DNA of 5,891 nt. Source: an uncultured Eubacteriales bacterium. Its GTDB lineage: Bacteria > Bacillota > Clostridia > Peptostreptococcales > Anaerovoracaceae. A program made the position numbers and the translations under genes. Shown here in pieces: positions 4,900 to 5,891 of the stretch. The notes below the pieces were generated by a model, which saw nothing but the letters and a program-made list of their open reading frames with translations, was not told where the DNA came from and did not search any database. The stretch spans positions 1 through 5,891 of the forward strand of contig CADBFL010000112.1 in assembly GCA_902793875.1 (NCBI GenBank). Reading direction: 5' to 3'. Numbering within the stretch: the first letter of the stretch is position 1; the number at the start of each line of letters is the position of its first letter.

Positions 4900-5891
4900 A
4901 TGTTAAAGAAGATAACAGGAAGCATACTGACGATAATGCTCATGACCACCATGTTCCTTGGCGCGTTCAGCGCGGCTGCGCCGGAGCATGTGCATGCGGG
5001 TGATGGGTTAAAAGTTTCGATATTGATAAATGGAACTCCAACAACTTTTATTGAAGATGCAAGTATCGGAGAGACCATTTCATTTGAATCTTTTAGAACA
5101 TTTATATATAGTCACACGCACATGTATAAAAATGCAGTAAGTTTTTATGATAGTAGCAATCCTGATGCAATTGAAGTTTCAAGTGATTTAATGAGTTTGA
5201 CGATTAAGGACGTAGGTGAAGATATTAAGATTCGTTTTATATATGATCCTAACTCCGGTCCCAGAACTTACACTTTTATAGTTTCACAGGAGCACGCCCA
5301 CTCCTGGACAGACGCTTCCTATTCCGCGGATGGCAATGTGATCACCGCCACCTGCCAGGGCAGCGGTACTTGTCCTTTGGCTAATAATAAGCCGACGTTG
5401 ACACTCAATGCATCAGATAAGACCTATGACGGTGAAGAGGTAACCGCAACTCTTACACCTAATGATACATGGACTTCACAGAAATTAGGAACACCTTCAA
5501 TATCATATAGTCCGGATAATTCTAAGAATGTCGGTACATACACGGCAAGTGTAACGAAGGGTAATGCCACCGCCACGCAGTCATTCACGATCACACCACT
5601 GGAAGCGACCCTTGACTGGACAAATACTGAACTCACATATAACGGTAAAAATCAGAAACCGAAAGCTACGGTCTCAAATCTTGAGAGCGGAGATTCCTGC
5701 ACTGTAACTGTCACAGGCGAGCAGAAAGATGCAGGTCAGTCATATACTGCAACAGCAAGTGGGTTCACAGGAGCTGATGCAGGCAATTACTCGCTCCCGA
5801 GCAGCAACACAACTACCTTCACTATAAACAAGAAGAAGCTCACGCTTACCGGCGTAACCGCTAACGACAAGGTCTACGACGGCACGGCCAC
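4900..5891 (+). CDS. Secreted surface protein with MBG/YDG repeats (3' end beyond window)
   Basis: The frame is open from ATG 4900 to the window edge (330 complete codons, no stop). GGGAG lies 8 nt before the ATG; an in-frame GTG at 4891 lacks a ribosome binding site. Residues 1-27 form a signal peptide: KK, a hydrophobic core (ILTIMLMTTMFLGAF), then Ala-rich cleavage sites after A25, A27 or A33. Residues about 36-127 are an unrecognised ectodomain, perhaps Ig-like (EVSSDLMSLTIKDVGEDIKI). At 131-165 comes EHAHSW with CQGSGTC, an HxH plus CxxxxxC module seen in clostridial adhesin-like proteins. MBG/YDG-type beta repeats follow: 166-231 (KTYDGEE), 235-309 (ELTYNGKNQKP, GNYSL) and 313 onward (KVYDGTA). 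These usually form an adhesin stalk. The ectodomain DNA is far more AT-rich than its flanks. The anchor, if any, lies outside. Ligand unknown. Confidence 0.88.
   Translation, partial: MLKKITGSILTIMLMTTMFLGAFSAAAPEHVHAGDGLKVSILINGTPTTFIEDASIGETISFESFRTFIYSHTHMYKNAVSFYDSSNPDAIEVSSDLMSLTIKDVGEDIKIRFIYDPNSGPRTYTFIVSQEHAHSWTDASYSADGNVITATCQGSGTCPLANNKPTLTLNASDKTYDGEEVTATLTPNDTWTSQKLGTPSISYSPDNSKNVGTYTASVTKGNATATQSFTITPLEATLDWTNTELTYNGKNQKPKATVSNLESGDSCTVTVTGEQKDAGQSYTATASGFTGADAGNYSLPSSNTTTFTINKKKLTLTGVTANDKVYDGTA

Overview
The window looks like a piece of a Clostridia-type Firmicutes chromosome. This rests on gene content: a Firmicutes-style pyridoxamine kinase, an M3 oligoendopeptidase of the non-PepF subgroup, a php-type phosphotriesterase homologue, and a secreted protein with MBG/YDG repeats. 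AGGAGG-like ribosome binding sites and frequent ATA, AGA and AGG codons fit as well. GC is moderate, around 50% by eye. I cannot name a genus. There are no rRNA or tRNA genes, no CRISPR array and no insertion sequence.

Layout: positions 2-2557 carry two plus-strand genes 24 nt apart, pyridoxamine kinase and then the M3 metallopeptidase. They end at a bidirectional terminator-like hairpin (2591-2621). Facing them on the minus strand, from right to left, are a GNAT acetyltransferase, a phosphotriesterase-family hydrolase that overlaps it by 10 nt, and a small two-helix membrane protein. The last of these has its own extended -10 promoter. The kinase, peptidase, acetyltransferase and hydrolase all look like cytoplasmic housekeeping or accessory metabolism, and I see no single pathway joining the two operons.

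From about 4540 the minus operon and a plus-strand surface-protein gene diverge. The plus side has a good sigma-A promoter (TTGATA-17-TAAAAT, 4678-4706) with a palindrome in its spacer. A roughly 187-nt leader follows. It holds an 11-codon ORF with a strong ribosome binding site, and that ORF is built almost wholly from a (TCAA)6.75 tandem repeat. Terminator-like structures follow the repeat. The main gene starts at 4900 and runs off the right edge. It encodes a signal peptide, an AT-rich N-terminal ectodomain, an HxH/CxxxxxC module and MBG/YDG repeats.

The most interesting signal is this leader. A tetranucleotide repeat sits inside a short, well-initiated ORF upstream of a surface protein. 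Changes in repeat number would alter where leader translation stops relative to the downstream hairpins. That suggests phase-variable control, which is an inference and untested. The second point is a sharp GC drop (about 32% against about 57% on both sides) within the surface gene, which suggests that its N-terminal ectodomain was swapped in.
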